A stretch of 33,288 bases of DNA from a virus. The notes under the pieces are model-generated. The model was not told where the DNA came from and did not search any database. It saw nothing but the letters and a program-made list of their open reading frames with translations. The translations under genes and the position numbers were made by a program. The DNA is taken from positions 1 through 33,288 of IMG/VR virus record IMGVR_UViG_3300023229_000919. One strand, written 5' to 3'. Shown here one piece after another: positions 21,423 through 28,725 of the stretch (positions are counted from its first letter, which is position 1; each line of letters starts with the position of its first letter).

Positions 21423-22574
21423 TTATGACAGCTCGTCAGTGTATGATTTTTCATGATCGTCCACCATGTCACCCAGGTAACCGATGATTTCTTCTTTGGA
21501 TCTTGCAGTGTGAATCACAACAGAATTAACATACGAGTCCGATGGTTCGACATCTACCACGATGCTCCTGCCTTCTTCACCACTTTTTTTCATGATGGTT
21601 CTTTTCACTACTTCGGCATCGGAGTCTGTCACTGGATGCTCTGCGTCGAAGTCACCTTGTAATTGAATGGTGTGTGCTTTGTATTCGTCCTGTCCCTCAT
21701 ATCCAGATGCTTCAACAGTGTCTTCGTTGGCTCTTTTTAAAGCATTGGCCACGCTGGGGTGTTTTGACAATCCTTTTGCAAGTTTTTCAATCACCTCAAC
21801 GGCACCGTCGTAGTTGCCACCCTTGTATTTGGGATCGTTTAAAATGCCAAATGCCTGTTTGATCTGTTGATCAGTGAATTCACCGTTCGAGAGTATGTCG
21901 TATTCTTGGACCACTTCGTCGTTGTTTTCATCTTGTTCTTTGTCTTTTTCAGCAATGATCTCTTGTTCTATTTCTTCAGCGTCTGCTATGATCTCTTTGG
22001 TGTCCTCAGTTTTGACAAGAATGCTTGATGATTCTTCATTGTAAACTGCGTCATGGTCTGAGATAGAGTTGTACAGTTCGACCAATTCTGCCGCTTCTGC
22101 AGTGTTGATATACTCTTTGATATCTTTCGCCAGTACTGCTCGGAATGCATCTGCTTCATAGGTCTGTTCCTCTTTCTGCTCTGCTTTTAATTCTGCCAGT
22201 TTCGTCTCCAACTCTGCAATGGTGTCTAGTCTTTTAGAGTCTTCCGTCACTGCTTTTGTTATTGTGGCTGAAATGGAATCGTCCGCATCTGATTCTCGGA
22301 TGGCCTGTGTGATCATGGATTCCGTGGTTGTCTCATCTCTGGTGATGGATTCGATCAGGGCTTCTGCCTGTTTGGAAACCACAGGTGATGTGTATTCCTT
22401 GATGCCTGCCAGTTTGGCAATGTCTGCCAGTGAAATTTCTTTTTCGTCTAGGATCTTTGGCTCTTGTCTGGCCGCTTCTAGAAGTGAATGTCGTTCTTCT
22501 TCTGGTGTGATGTTACTCATCTCGTTGAGTCTTTTTACAATATCTAACCAGTTGTCTTCGTATTTTTTTGTCAT
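21423..22574 (-). CDS. Large acidic coiled-coil protein, possible prohead-core or virion protein
   Basis: 383 residues, very acidic (dense Glu/Asp), with long helical stretches, for example IAELETKLAELKAEQKEEQT and IEQEIIAEKDKEQDENNDEV. A conserved-looking segment AFGILNDPKYKGGNYDGAVE continues to EKLAKGLSKHPSVANALKRA; I recall this from marine T4-like phages. LADIAKLAGIKEY near the N-terminus resembles another short motif in the gene at 28287. The composition recalls T4 prohead-core or scaffold proteins, but that is inference. Two tandem TATAAATA late promoters precede it, the strongest promoter region in the window, so a structural, abundant product is likely. Confidence 0.72.
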   Translation of the reverse strand: MTKKYEDNWLDIVKRLNEMSNITPEEERHSLLEAARQEPKILDEKEISLADIAKLAGIKEYTSPVVSKQAEALIESITRDETTTESMITQAIRESDADDSISATITKAVTEDSKRLDTIAELETKLAELKAEQKEEQTYEADAFRAVLAKDIKEYINTAEAAELVELYNSISDHDAVYNEESSSILVKTEDTKEIIADAEEIEQEIIAEKDKEQDENNDEVVQEYDILSNGEFTDQQIKQAFGILNDPKYKGGNYDGAVEVIEKLAKGLSKHPSVANALKRANEDTVEASGYEGQDEYKAHTIQLQGDFDAEHPVTDSDAEVVKRTIMKKSGEEGRSIVVDVEPSDSYVNSVVIHTARSKEEIIGYLGDMVDDHEKSYTDELS

Positions 22575-22581
22575 TGTAGAG

Positions 22582-22589
22582 TATTTATA
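22582..22589 (-). promoter_or_regulatory. T4-type late promoter, consensus
   Basis: TATAAATA, exactly the T4 late consensus, on the minus strand seven bases before ATG 22574. Confidence 0.8.
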
Positions 22590-22603
22590 TTTGATTACGC
22601 AGT

Positions 22604-22611
22604 TATTTATA
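22604..22611 (-). promoter_or_regulatory. Second T4-type late promoter upstream of acidic protein
   Basis: A second exact TATAAATA, 22 bases upstream of the first. The pair suggests strong late expression of the gene starting at 22574. Confidence 0.65.
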
Positions 22612-22627
22612 GCAAGGTTTTATGTGT

Positions 22628-24328
22628 TCAGGTTGTTTTGAACTTGTTTGCCCAGCTCTCACCCAGTCGTTTGCCCATCATGTCTGTCAATCGGTTGGTG
22701 TACAGCACTGTGCTGGACTCTTTTGTGGTGATCAACTGTTGTTTCCTACGAATCAGCTCTTTTTGTAGCTCTGGATCCCGGTTGGTGTTGGGATCTCGTG
22801 CCAACATGTCGAGGGCCTTCAACTTGTCTGCATAATCAGAAGAGGGTTTTGCGATCTTGGCCAATACCTTGTTTTTAAATGGTGAGTACTCATTCACTGC
22901 ATCATCATCTTTGGGACCATATCCTGCGGGAGTTGCATCAGTCACTCTGGCATCAGTCTTTTGATCCTGTGCCTGCTTGTCTCTCAGTTTTTTAAACAGA
23001 TCCTGTAGGTGTGGTGGATAATCTTGATCGTCCTTGTCCTCACTCTTGTAACCCGCTGGCATGAAGTTCTTGTATTTGTCCTGCAGGTATTTCACTTGGT
23101 TTAGATCTTTACCTATGTCCAATCTCAATTTGGCACCTTTTAAATCTTTTTGTATCATTGCGACCAACTCGGCGTCTCCCCTCTGTTCCGCAGAGTCCAG
23201 TGCTTGGTTCATGGCCTGTATCGCTGGCACTGAATTGTCGATGGCTTGATTGACGGCACCGATGCCTGCCAGGCTACCAACGATGATGCCTGCCGCGGCC
23301 ATCTTCTGTAGCCATCCTTTGATGTCTTCGTCCAGTATTTGTTCTGACACGTGTCTGGAGTAGGGTGCTTTCGCCGCCACCGCTTTACCGTATCTCAGTT
23401 CCTGTGACCTTGCCAGTTCCCGTGCCGGCCTGTTAAAAAAGTGTGCTCGCTTCTGGAAGTGATGATTGATCTCTTCCGGTGACATGGCGTCTAGTCTTTC
23501 TTTGTCCTTGATCATGCTCGAAGGCATCCTGGATCCTTCTTTCAAACCATCGTAGTTCTTTTTTAGGTATGCCTGTGCCACTCTCTGGTCCGATGACTTG
23601 TGTGCTGAATTGCCATCCTTGTCTAAGACGTCATACACCATCTTGCCATCCTTGCCCTTGTACATCGACACGTACGGTTTGATTGATGCTTCGTTGTTTT
23701 CTTTGACTTCTTTTGCGTATTTCTTTTCCACTTCCTGCACTTTTCTTTTCATGATGTTCAGCATGCCAGGGATGGTCTCAATGTCGTCCATGGTGGTCTC
23801 CGTGGCCAGTATCTGGTCGATGTTTTTTTGCACTATGTCTGCGTGTCGCTGATGTAGGTCACCTAATTGTTCTCTGTATGGATTCAATTTTTGATAGTCT
23901 TCGTAATGATACACAGCGTCCAGCATGTCCACTGCTCTGTTCATCTTGGTCTGCATCCATCCTTCGATGTCATCACCTGGTTGTACCATGGAAGCAATTT
24001 GTAGAGCATACTTGGCAGTTGCGTACAACTGCGATTTGCTCATGTGTCCCTCACCTGCGTCTTCTTTCACGCCCTGCATGGTGCCTGTGCCCTTTGGCAT
24101 TTTACTGATTTCCGTGACTGTTTGACCTTCTATGTAATGTCCAATGGTTGAGATGTAACCTGATGCCAGGTCGATCTTTTTAGCCACCCATGATTCCATC
24201 TCTTGGTCGTTGTTCAGGATGTTGTGAATTTTTATCGCGTACTTGCCTGCCCTTATGGCCTGCTTGATGAACATGCTGGCTTCGTATGTGTCTGGTTGTA
24301 CTGGGGCATTGATCTCTGTGATACGCAT
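22628..24328 (-). CDS. Large virion-type protein with duplicated helical domain and one TM helix
   Basis: 566 residues. It starts MRITEINAPVQPDTYEASMF (leader family; ITE at 3-5). Two similar helical units follow: IRAGKYAIKIHNILNNDQEM with ESWVAKKIDLASGYIS (about 24-60), and AKYALQIASMVQPGDDIEGW with MQTKMNRAVDMLDAVYHYED (about 104-143). The Y-A-x-x-I, W-x-x-x-K, A-x-x-x-x-x-x-x-Y pattern recurs in marine phage virion proteins from memory. A single hydrophobic helix, AAAGIIVGSLAGIGAV, lies near residues 340-360, preceded by ILDE. Overall polar and helical; it may be packaged and inserted in a membrane on injection (inference). A late-type box ACTAAATA lies five bases before the ATG. Confidence 0.78.
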   Translation of the reverse strand: MRITEINAPVQPDTYEASMFIKQAIRAGKYAIKIHNILNNDQEMESWVAKKIDLASGYISTIGHYIEGQTVTEISKMPKGTGTMQGVKEDAGEGHMSKSQLYATAKYALQIASMVQPGDDIEGWMQTKMNRAVDMLDAVYHYEDYQKLNPYREQLGDLHQRHADIVQKNIDQILATETTMDDIETIPGMLNIMKRKVQEVEKKYAKEVKENNEASIKPYVSMYKGKDGKMVYDVLDKDGNSAHKSSDQRVAQAYLKKNYDGLKEGSRMPSSMIKDKERLDAMSPEEINHHFQKRAHFFNRPARELARSQELRYGKAVAAKAPYSRHVSEQILDEDIKGWLQKMAAAGIIVGSLAGIGAVNQAIDNSVPAIQAMNQALDSAEQRGDAELVAMIQKDLKGAKLRLDIGKDLNQVKYLQDKYKNFMPAGYKSEDKDDQDYPPHLQDLFKKLRDKQAQDQKTDARVTDATPAGYGPKDDDAVNEYSPFKNKVLAKIAKPSSDYADKLKALDMLARDPNTNRDPELQKELIRRKQQLITTKESSTVLYTNRLTDMMGKRLGESWANKFKTT

Positions 24329-24333
24329 ATGGA

Positions 24334-24341
24334 TATTTAGT
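24334..24341 (-). promoter_or_regulatory. Late-type promoter (variant)
   Basis: ACTAAATA on the minus strand, five bases before ATG 24328, overlapping the upstream stop codon. It differs from consensus at the second base. Confidence 0.45.
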
Positions 24342-24780
24342 TGAAGCTGACGTGTGTCAATTGGGGATATTTCTGTTTGATCCTGCGAGCGGTCTGATTC
24401 AAATGCATTATGGCCTGATTGAAATAGCCCTCGGGCTTGCCACCATCTATCATTCTAGCACTGCCTGGCTGTTGCGTCACTGTGTCTGGTTCTTCTGCAC
24501 TGGTCTTGCCCACGTGCTTCTGTAACCACTGGGTGGTGATGTTAATGAATTGATCTATTGGCACCGGTGAAGCATCTTCAAAATCTGAATCCATGCCCAG
24601 TGTGTCCAGCACTGCTCTCATGGAAGCATTGGAGAAATACTGTGATTGCACTTCTGCGTCTTTTTCGTAGCCCTTGGGGAAAGTCCATACTTCTCGAGGC
24701 TCACCATTGAAACTAACAGTGTCTCTCATGTAGCCTGTCATGGAGGCACCTTCTTGCATGACCACTTCGTTAATCTTCAT
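24337..24780 (-). CDS. Hypothetical virion-type protein with capsid-type leader
   Basis: 147 residues from the ATG at 24778-24780, preceded by AAGGA at a normal distance; an extended frame from 24810 would overlap the upstream small gene by about 40 bases. It begins MKINEVVMQEGASMTGYMRD, and MQE at 8-10 is a candidate cleavage site. The body is a soluble mixed fold with REVWTFPKGYEKDAEVQSQY and WLQKHVG. I do not recognise it. It overlaps the zinc-ribbon gene by 11 bases. Confidence 0.75.
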   Translation of the reverse strand: MKINEVVMQEGASMTGYMRDTVSFNGEPREVWTFPKGYEKDAEVQSQYFSNASMRAVLDTLGMDSDFEDASPVPIDQFINITTQWLQKHVGKTSAEEPDTVTQQPGSARMIDGGKPEGYFNQAIMHLNQTARRIKQKYPQLTHVSFN

Positions 24781-24928
24781 TGTTACATCCTTTGCATCTG
24801 CAGTGGTCACAGAGTCTCACGTCTTTCATTTCATCCAGGTCCTGTATCAATGGTGCGCCGCAGTGACTGTCGCGACCACAGTTTTGACATTTGACTATCC
24901 ATTCTTTTTTCAACACAAGTGTTCCCAT
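24770..24928 (-). CDS. Small zinc-ribbon-like protein (52 aa)
   Basis: An ATG at 24926-24928, in a TAATG overlap with the upstream stop, opens 52 codons ending at TAA 24770-24772. It starts MGTLVLKKEWIVKCQNCGRD and ends VRLCDHCRCKGCNNED. Cys14, Cys17, Cys23, Cys40, Cys43, Cys45 and Cys48 form a ribbon-like CxxC ... CxxCxCxxC arrangement, so zinc binding is likely. It fills the gap between two virion-type genes exactly and is overlapped at both ends. Function unknown. Confidence 0.75.
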   Translation of the reverse strand: MGTLVLKKEWIVKCQNCGRDSHCGAPLIQDLDEMKDVRLCDHCRCKGCNNED

Positions 24929-25194
24929 TATCTTCTCACCACCCCTGGTCCACCGAACAGGCTGATTCCTGGCAGTGCGTGAGCACCTTTGGCTGTGCCG
25001 TTGGGATTCTTGGGTTGTGTAATTTTTGGCAGTCTAGGGGCCTTGGTTCCAGACACACCTGGTGTGCCTGTGTATGATTTTTTAAATCTGTCTTTGCCTA
25101 TGGCCACCTGGGGATTGGCAATAGAGGCTATGCTACCTGCTGATGTAGCACCTGCTGTTGCTGTTTCACGTATTAGAATTTCGTTGATCTTCAT
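24928..25194 (-). CDS. Small Gly/Pro/Thr-rich protein with capsid-type leader
   Basis: 88 residues from the ATG at 25192-25194; a longer frame from 25227 is unlikely because the late promoter AATAAATA lies eight bases before this ATG. It starts MKINEILIRETATAGATSAG, with IRE at 8-10 as a candidate prohead-protease site. The body is rich in Gly, Pro, Thr, Lys and probably disordered (GKDRFKKSYTGTPGVSGTKA). I recall similar small proteins in marine T4-like phages. After cleavage it would be a short basic internal protein. It overlaps the upstream gene by 29 bases. Confidence 0.75.
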   Translation of the reverse strand: MKINEILIRETATAGATSAGSIASIANPQVAIGKDRFKKSYTGTPGVSGTKAPRLPKITQPKNPNGTAKGAHALPGISLFGGPGVVRR

Positions 25195-25873
25195 GCTGTT
25201 TGTATTTATTGTAGAGATACTGCACATGTCTAAATTTACCTAACGGCCAAATTCCTTTAGAACAATTTCTGATAGCTCGCCAAAATCCCAACTTTTTTTT
25301 CACGGTCAAACGGTAATGACCACTGGAGCCGATCCTATAACCACCAGTGTTAGATTTAAGTTGGATATCTGGAAAATCAGCCTCTGTATCACGTACAAAA
25401 TTTTCAAAAATTCGAGTTCTGTTGTCGTCTGCATAAAAATCCACGATATCACGGTTATATTTCTCCCAATTCTTTCTATTAAATTTAAAATTATTCGTTA
25501 GATTATCAATATTTTCCAATGCTTTTTCAGATGCCAAGTAACACAGTGACAACGTGACGTAGGTGTATCTGCTCATAAACCCGTTGGCATAGTTATTATC
25601 ATCGTTGTGTATCTTTATCACCACATCCAACGAATCCGCACCCGCATCATCAAACTCGATGTATTTTAAAAATGGTGGATTTGTCGTGAAATTTTGTAGC
25701 TGTTTATGAGAACTAGGATCTAATTGATCCGGGTTAACTGTTACCCAATCTCTCTGCGGTGTAGCCTGAGGTATGTCAAACTCGTCCAACAACACATCAT
25801 TCACATACACCCTGCACAGGGGTTCTTTTTTATAGATGTCGCAATGGAATCCTAGCATCAATAACTGTCGCAT
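25166..25873 (-). CDS. Conserved hypothetical virion-type protein
   Basis: 235 residues from the ATG at 25871-25873. The first 110 residues are strand-rich, with CRVYVNDVLLDEFDIPQATP, then YIEFDDAGADSLDVVIKIHN and YVTLSLCYLA. The first part resembles in outline the N-terminus of the gene at 30238 (VAEILIND, IEFEH), suggesting a shared beta-sandwich or carbohydrate-binding-like fold (inference). The C-terminal part is basic with GHYRLTVKKKLGFWRAIRNC. No catalytic motif is recognised. Confidence 0.75.
   Translation of the reverse strand: MRQLLMLGFHCDIYKKEPLCRVYVNDVLLDEFDIPQATPQRDWVTVNPDQLDPSSHKQLQNFTTNPPFLKYIEFDDAGADSLDVVIKIHNDDNNYANGFMSRYTYVTLSLCYLASEKALENIDNLTNNFKFNRKNWEKYNRDIVDFYADDNRTRIFENFVRDTEADFPDIQLKSNTGGYRIGSSGHYRLTVKKKLGFWRAIRNCSKGIWPLGKFRHVQYLYNKYKQHEDQRNSNT
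25203..25210 (-). promoter_or_regulatory. T4-type late promoter
   Basis: AATAAATA on the minus strand, eight bases before ATG 25194, inside the 3' end of the upstream gene. Confidence 0.65.
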
Positions 25874-25885
25874 CAACAGTAATTA

Positions 25886-26488
25886 TTACTTTTTAGAACG
25901 ACCTGACTTCATGTTGGCACACCAGTGATACATTTTAGCCTTCTCGCCTGATGCATTTTTGGCCTTCTTACGCAATGCTGTTACACTTCCTGTACAGCTG
26001 GCACCTGCTCGTTTAACTCTGCCAGGACGACTTTTTCCTTTTTTCTTGCCGTCTGCGAAGTTTTCTAAAAATTCTTTGTATTCCAACTGTAATTTTTTGA
26101 CGTTCTTGTATTCATCACCTGGTTTGACATCTGATGTGGTGTTCTGTTTCGTTATGATGCCCACTCCTGCCGCATCTTCTGGCAGAGGATGACCACCTTC
26201 CATGCAGTCCCATTCAAACTGTGTGAATTTTTTCTTGGGTGTTTCTTTTTTCTTGTTGAACAGTGCCTTGAACCTGTCAGACAGCGTTTTTTTATTAGCT
26301 TCAAAATCAGGATGTGCAGTACCGTATCCTGTTTTACCCACTGTCCTTGGTTGTGGGAAATATTCGTTGGCCCTGTTGTTGCCCTTGTTCTTGAAATCAA
26401 ATCTGTTGTTGGGTCCAGTACCGGGCAGATGTATCAATCCCATGGAGTCAGCAGTACCGGGCATTATAACAAATTCTCGTATTTTCAT
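25886..26488 (-). CDS. Basic protein with Cys-paired C-terminal module and capsid-type leader
   Basis: 200 residues. It begins MKIREFVIMPGTADSMGLIH (leader family, IRE at 3-5). The C-terminus contains GKSRPGRVKRAGASCTGSVT, then KKAKNASGEKAKMYHWCANM and KSGRSKK. From memory this module is highly conserved in marine T4-like phages. The middle is Lys-rich, with KALFNKKKETPKKKFTQFEW. It may bind DNA or act inside the capsid. The start overlaps the FMN reductase stop (ATGA) and has GAGG upstream. Confidence 0.78.
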   Translation of the reverse strand: MKIREFVIMPGTADSMGLIHLPGTGPNNRFDFKNKGNNRANEYFPQPRTVGKTGYGTAHPDFEANKKTLSDRFKALFNKKKETPKKKFTQFEWDCMEGGHPLPEDAAGVGIITKQNTTSDVKPGDEYKNVKKLQLEYKEFLENFADGKKKGKSRPGRVKRAGASCTGSVTALRKKAKNASGEKAKMYHWCANMKSGRSKK

Positions 26489-27066
26489 TTATCCTCGTGG
26501 AACCCGAATTTTGTTGGGTTCCCTGCTTTGACCATGCTTCCATAAACATACATATTGGTGCATAGTTGTTCCACTTGTTTGAGAGTGTCCTCGTCCTGCT
26601 CGACATTTTCCTGTGCCGTGCTTTCAAGATTACATCTAGGTGGTATTGTAAATCCAAAATTATTAGCGAAGCTGAACAGATTACCATGTATGTTCTGGAA
26701 ACCATCACCTCCCCCGGACACTGCAACGCCAAACACTTTGTTGTAGAACGGTCTGAACTTGTTGTCCGTCCCCCACGTATCAATGTAGTCCATTCTTTCT
26801 ACAAGACTCTGGATGTAAGATGAGTGCATGCCCCACCAGATGGGAGTGGCAAACACTATGCCATCGCTTTTCAACATCTCGTTGAGCACTGGTTGTAGGT
26901 CATCGTCGTGCTTGTCCGTGCCACGCACGAAATCCAGCTCATTGAGTGTTGTGATGTTTGAATCCGCTCCAAAACTTTTAAATTTAAGGTTCAGCAATTC
27001 ACATATTTTATATGTGTTGCTTTCTGTGGTTTTCTTGAGACTGCCGTTGATTATTAGTATTTTCAT
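26485..27066 (-). CDS. NAD(P)H-dependent FMN reductase / flavodoxin-like protein
   Basis: 193 residues from the ATG at 27064-27066, which overlaps the Dps stop (TAATG). MKILIINGSLKKTTESNTYK carries the FMN phosphate-binding loop (GSLKKTTESNT) of the FMN reductase family. FATPIWWGMHSSYIQSLVER is the second FMN-contact segment of the same family. The gene is next to dps. A reductase that mobilises iron or handles oxidative stress would suit that partner, but this is inference. No capsid-type leader is seen. Confidence 0.83.
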   Translation of the reverse strand: MKILIINGSLKKTTESNTYKICELLNLKFKSFGADSNITTLNELDFVRGTDKHDDDLQPVLNEMLKSDGIVFATPIWWGMHSSYIQSLVERMDYIDTWGTDNKFRPFYNKVFGVAVSGGGDGFQNIHGNLFSFANNFGFTIPPRCNLESTAQENVEQDEDTLKQVEQLCTNMYVYGSMVKAGNPTKFGFHEDK

Positions 27067-27503
27067 TATTTCAGTGTGCTTGTGAGCATCCACTGATGTT
27101 TGTTGTGAGCATCAATACGACCTGCGATAAAATCACCAAATCCGTGTAGGTGATTGCTTTCTACCAGCATGAATAATTCTGTTAGGCCTGCGATGACTTG
27201 AGAGTTGGATGCAATTAATTTGTTGTACATTTCTTCAGAACCAGGTATTGCGGATTCCTGTTCGATCTGTGATAGATCCATGAATCGGTTGAACACTCCT
27301 GGTGCGAAAGTGTCCAGTGTGCGAAGCTGTTCTGCGAATGTGTCAATGGACGCTTGTACATCTTCATAGATGTCGCCAAACAATTTGTGATCCTGTGCAA
27401 AATGACGACCCGTTATATTCCAATGATAATAGTGCGCCTGCAGATAGAATAGAAATACATCTGCAAATACTTTTTTAGCCTGTAATTTAACTTCTGGGGT
27501 CAT
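27066..27503 (-). CDS. dps: Dps-type ferritin (DNA-protection protein)
   Basis: 145 residues. The intersubunit ferroxidase residues of Dps are all present with E. coli spacing: His27 (HWN), His39, Asp54 and Glu58 (E. coli His51, His63, Asp78, Glu82). HYYHWNITGRHFAQDHKLFG and DVQASIDTFAEQLRTLD match the family. Dps stores iron and consumes peroxide; many bind DNA. The short N-terminus (MTPEVKLQAKK) is not strongly basic, so DNA binding is uncertain. A late promoter CATAAATA lies seven bases before the ATG, so the protein is made with virion proteins, and it could protect or condense DNA. Confidence 0.88.
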   Translation of the reverse strand: MTPEVKLQAKKVFADVFLFYLQAHYYHWNITGRHFAQDHKLFGDIYEDVQASIDTFAEQLRTLDTFAPGVFNRFMDLSQIEQESAIPGSEEMYNKLIASNSQVIAGLTELFMLVESNHLHGFGDFIAGRIDAHNKHQWMLTSTLK

Positions 27504-27509
27504 ACACTG

Positions 27510-28268
27510 TTATTTATGCTTACAGTTTATACCATGCCAACGGCGATAGTTACCTAAAGTAGTAATATAACCACAATATTCGCATTCAGTTTTTCCTTTT
27601 TCCATTGCCTTTAAATATGCTTTTCTTTCTCTAATGTTTGGTTTTCTACCCTTTAAACTGTTTGAAAGGTTATCACAATGTTCTTTACTTCTTATTTTTC
27701 CAGTAAGAGCCTGTGATATTTTTTTTCTATGTTCGTCGCTCATAGGACCTAAAACTTTTCCCAAATTAATCTCTCTTAATTTTTGTTTAGTTTCCTCTGT
27801 GTGAGGTTTACCTGTTCGACCAATCTGACGTCTCGATATTGCTTCACGTTGTTTGAGTGTTCTAACTTTACCTAAATTTTTTCCTTTCATTGATTCAGAA
27901 AGTTTTTTCTTAGATTCTTCGCTCATTGGTTTTCTTTTGATGCCGAGTTTGGCTTTGCTTATTTTTTCTCTAGTTATATTTGATAAAACATTACCTTTTT
28001 TAGCACCAGAACCACCATCACCACCATTTGTTTTATTTCTTAATATACCTGTTCCTAAATCTTTTCTGCCATACCATCTTATTAATCTACGTTCCAACGC
28101 TAATGCTCCAACGGTTGTTAAATTATTTTCTATAATAATCATCCTATCTTTGGTTGGCTTTCCTACCTCGCCTTTAGATTTTGTAAAAATTCTAGAACCC
28201 GATCCTTTACCAATATAGTATGGTGATCCGTCATTTCTTAAATAGGCATAGACATAGTAAATGGTCAT
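27510..28268 (-). CDS. GIY-YIG homing endonuclease with NUMOD3 repeats
   Basis: 252 residues from the ATG at 28266-28268; a GTG at 28283 would add five codons. The GIY-YIG module is IYYVYAYLRNDGSPYYIGKG with ALERRLIRWYG giving the catalytic Glu region. Several NUMOD3-type repeats follow (for example SEESKKKLSESMKGKN, TEETKQKLREINLGK and DEHRKKISQALTGK), each with a short DNA-binding helix. The C-terminal CEYCGYITTLGNYRRWHGIN is a zinc-finger-like end. It lies between a small hypothetical gene and dps, and its last codons hold the late promoter of dps. It is a free-standing mobile endonuclease. Confidence 0.88.
   Translation of the reverse strand: MTIYYVYAYLRNDGSPYYIGKGSGSRIFTKSKGEVGKPTKDRMIIIENNLTTVGALALERRLIRWYGRKDLGTGILRNKTNGGDGGSGAKKGNVLSNITREKISKAKLGIKRKPMSEESKKKLSESMKGKNLGKVRTLKQREAISRRQIGRTGKPHTEETKQKLREINLGKVLGPMSDEHRKKISQALTGKIRSKEHCDNLSNSLKGRKPNIRERKAYLKAMEKGKTECEYCGYITTLGNYRRWHGINCKHK
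27511..27518 (-). promoter_or_regulatory. T4-type late promoter for dps
   Basis: CATAAATA on the minus strand, seven bases before ATG 27503, overlapping the stop codon of the homing endonuclease gene. Confidence 0.65.
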
Positions 28269-28286
28269 ACATTTACTTATCACCAG

Positions 28287-28499
28287 TTAGGTAAAGTTAT
28301 TTTTAGGCATGGGGTTTTCTTTTGTAAGTCCAGGCTGTGCAAACCACAATCGGAACCATTCCGGAGTGCCTGGTTGTATATTATGTTTGCGTTGATACTC
28401 GGCTTTTGCTGTGCCAGTGTGGGATATGTTTTCTCCCATACTAGGTTCTGCGGAATTATTCTGAATCCCTGCTAGTCTTTTTAGATCCTGTATGTCCAC
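28287..28499 (-). CDS. Small conserved phage protein, GTG start
   Basis: 70 residues from a GTG at 28497-28499 with AAGGA six bases upstream. It begins DIQDLKRLAGIQNNSAEPSM after the initiator. The central QPGTPEWFRLWFAQPGLTKE is a segment I recall from marine T4-like phages. The start lies 44 bases inside the upstream gene. Function unknown. Confidence 0.65.
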   Translation of the reverse strand: MDIQDLKRLAGIQNNSAEPSMGENISHTGTAKAEYQRKHNIQPGTPEWFRLWFAQPGLTKENPMPKNNFT

Positions 28500-28725
28500 T
28501 TTGTTCCTTTGCCTGACGCTTGATGTCTGCGTCTGAATATTGTAATTTGTCGCCCATCATGCCACCTGCACCTTTTGCGATTCCTGGTTCTAATTTTTCC
28601 ACTGTACCACCTTTGGCCAGGAATTCAGCCATCTGTTTTTCCAGTTCTACCCTTGCTCGTTGTTTCATCACTCGTTCGTCGTCCATTAATTGTCCATCGT
28701 AATTTCTATTGATATCATTTGGCAT
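28456..28725 (-). CDS. Small polar phage protein
   Basis: 89 residues. The helical segment ERVMKQRARVELEKQMAEFL is followed by KGGTVEKLEPGIAKGAGG and a polar tail with ADIKRQAKEQSGHTGSKKTS. I recall the ELEKQMAEFLAKGG segment from marine T4-like phages but know no function. GGAGAACAGA precedes the ATG. It overlaps the end of the nucleotidyltransferase-HAD gene by 11 bases. Confidence 0.7.
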   Translation of the reverse strand: MPNDINRNYDGQLMDDERVMKQRARVELEKQMAEFLAKGGTVEKLEPGIAKGAGGMMGDKLQYSDADIKRQAKEQSGHTGSKKTSRDSE

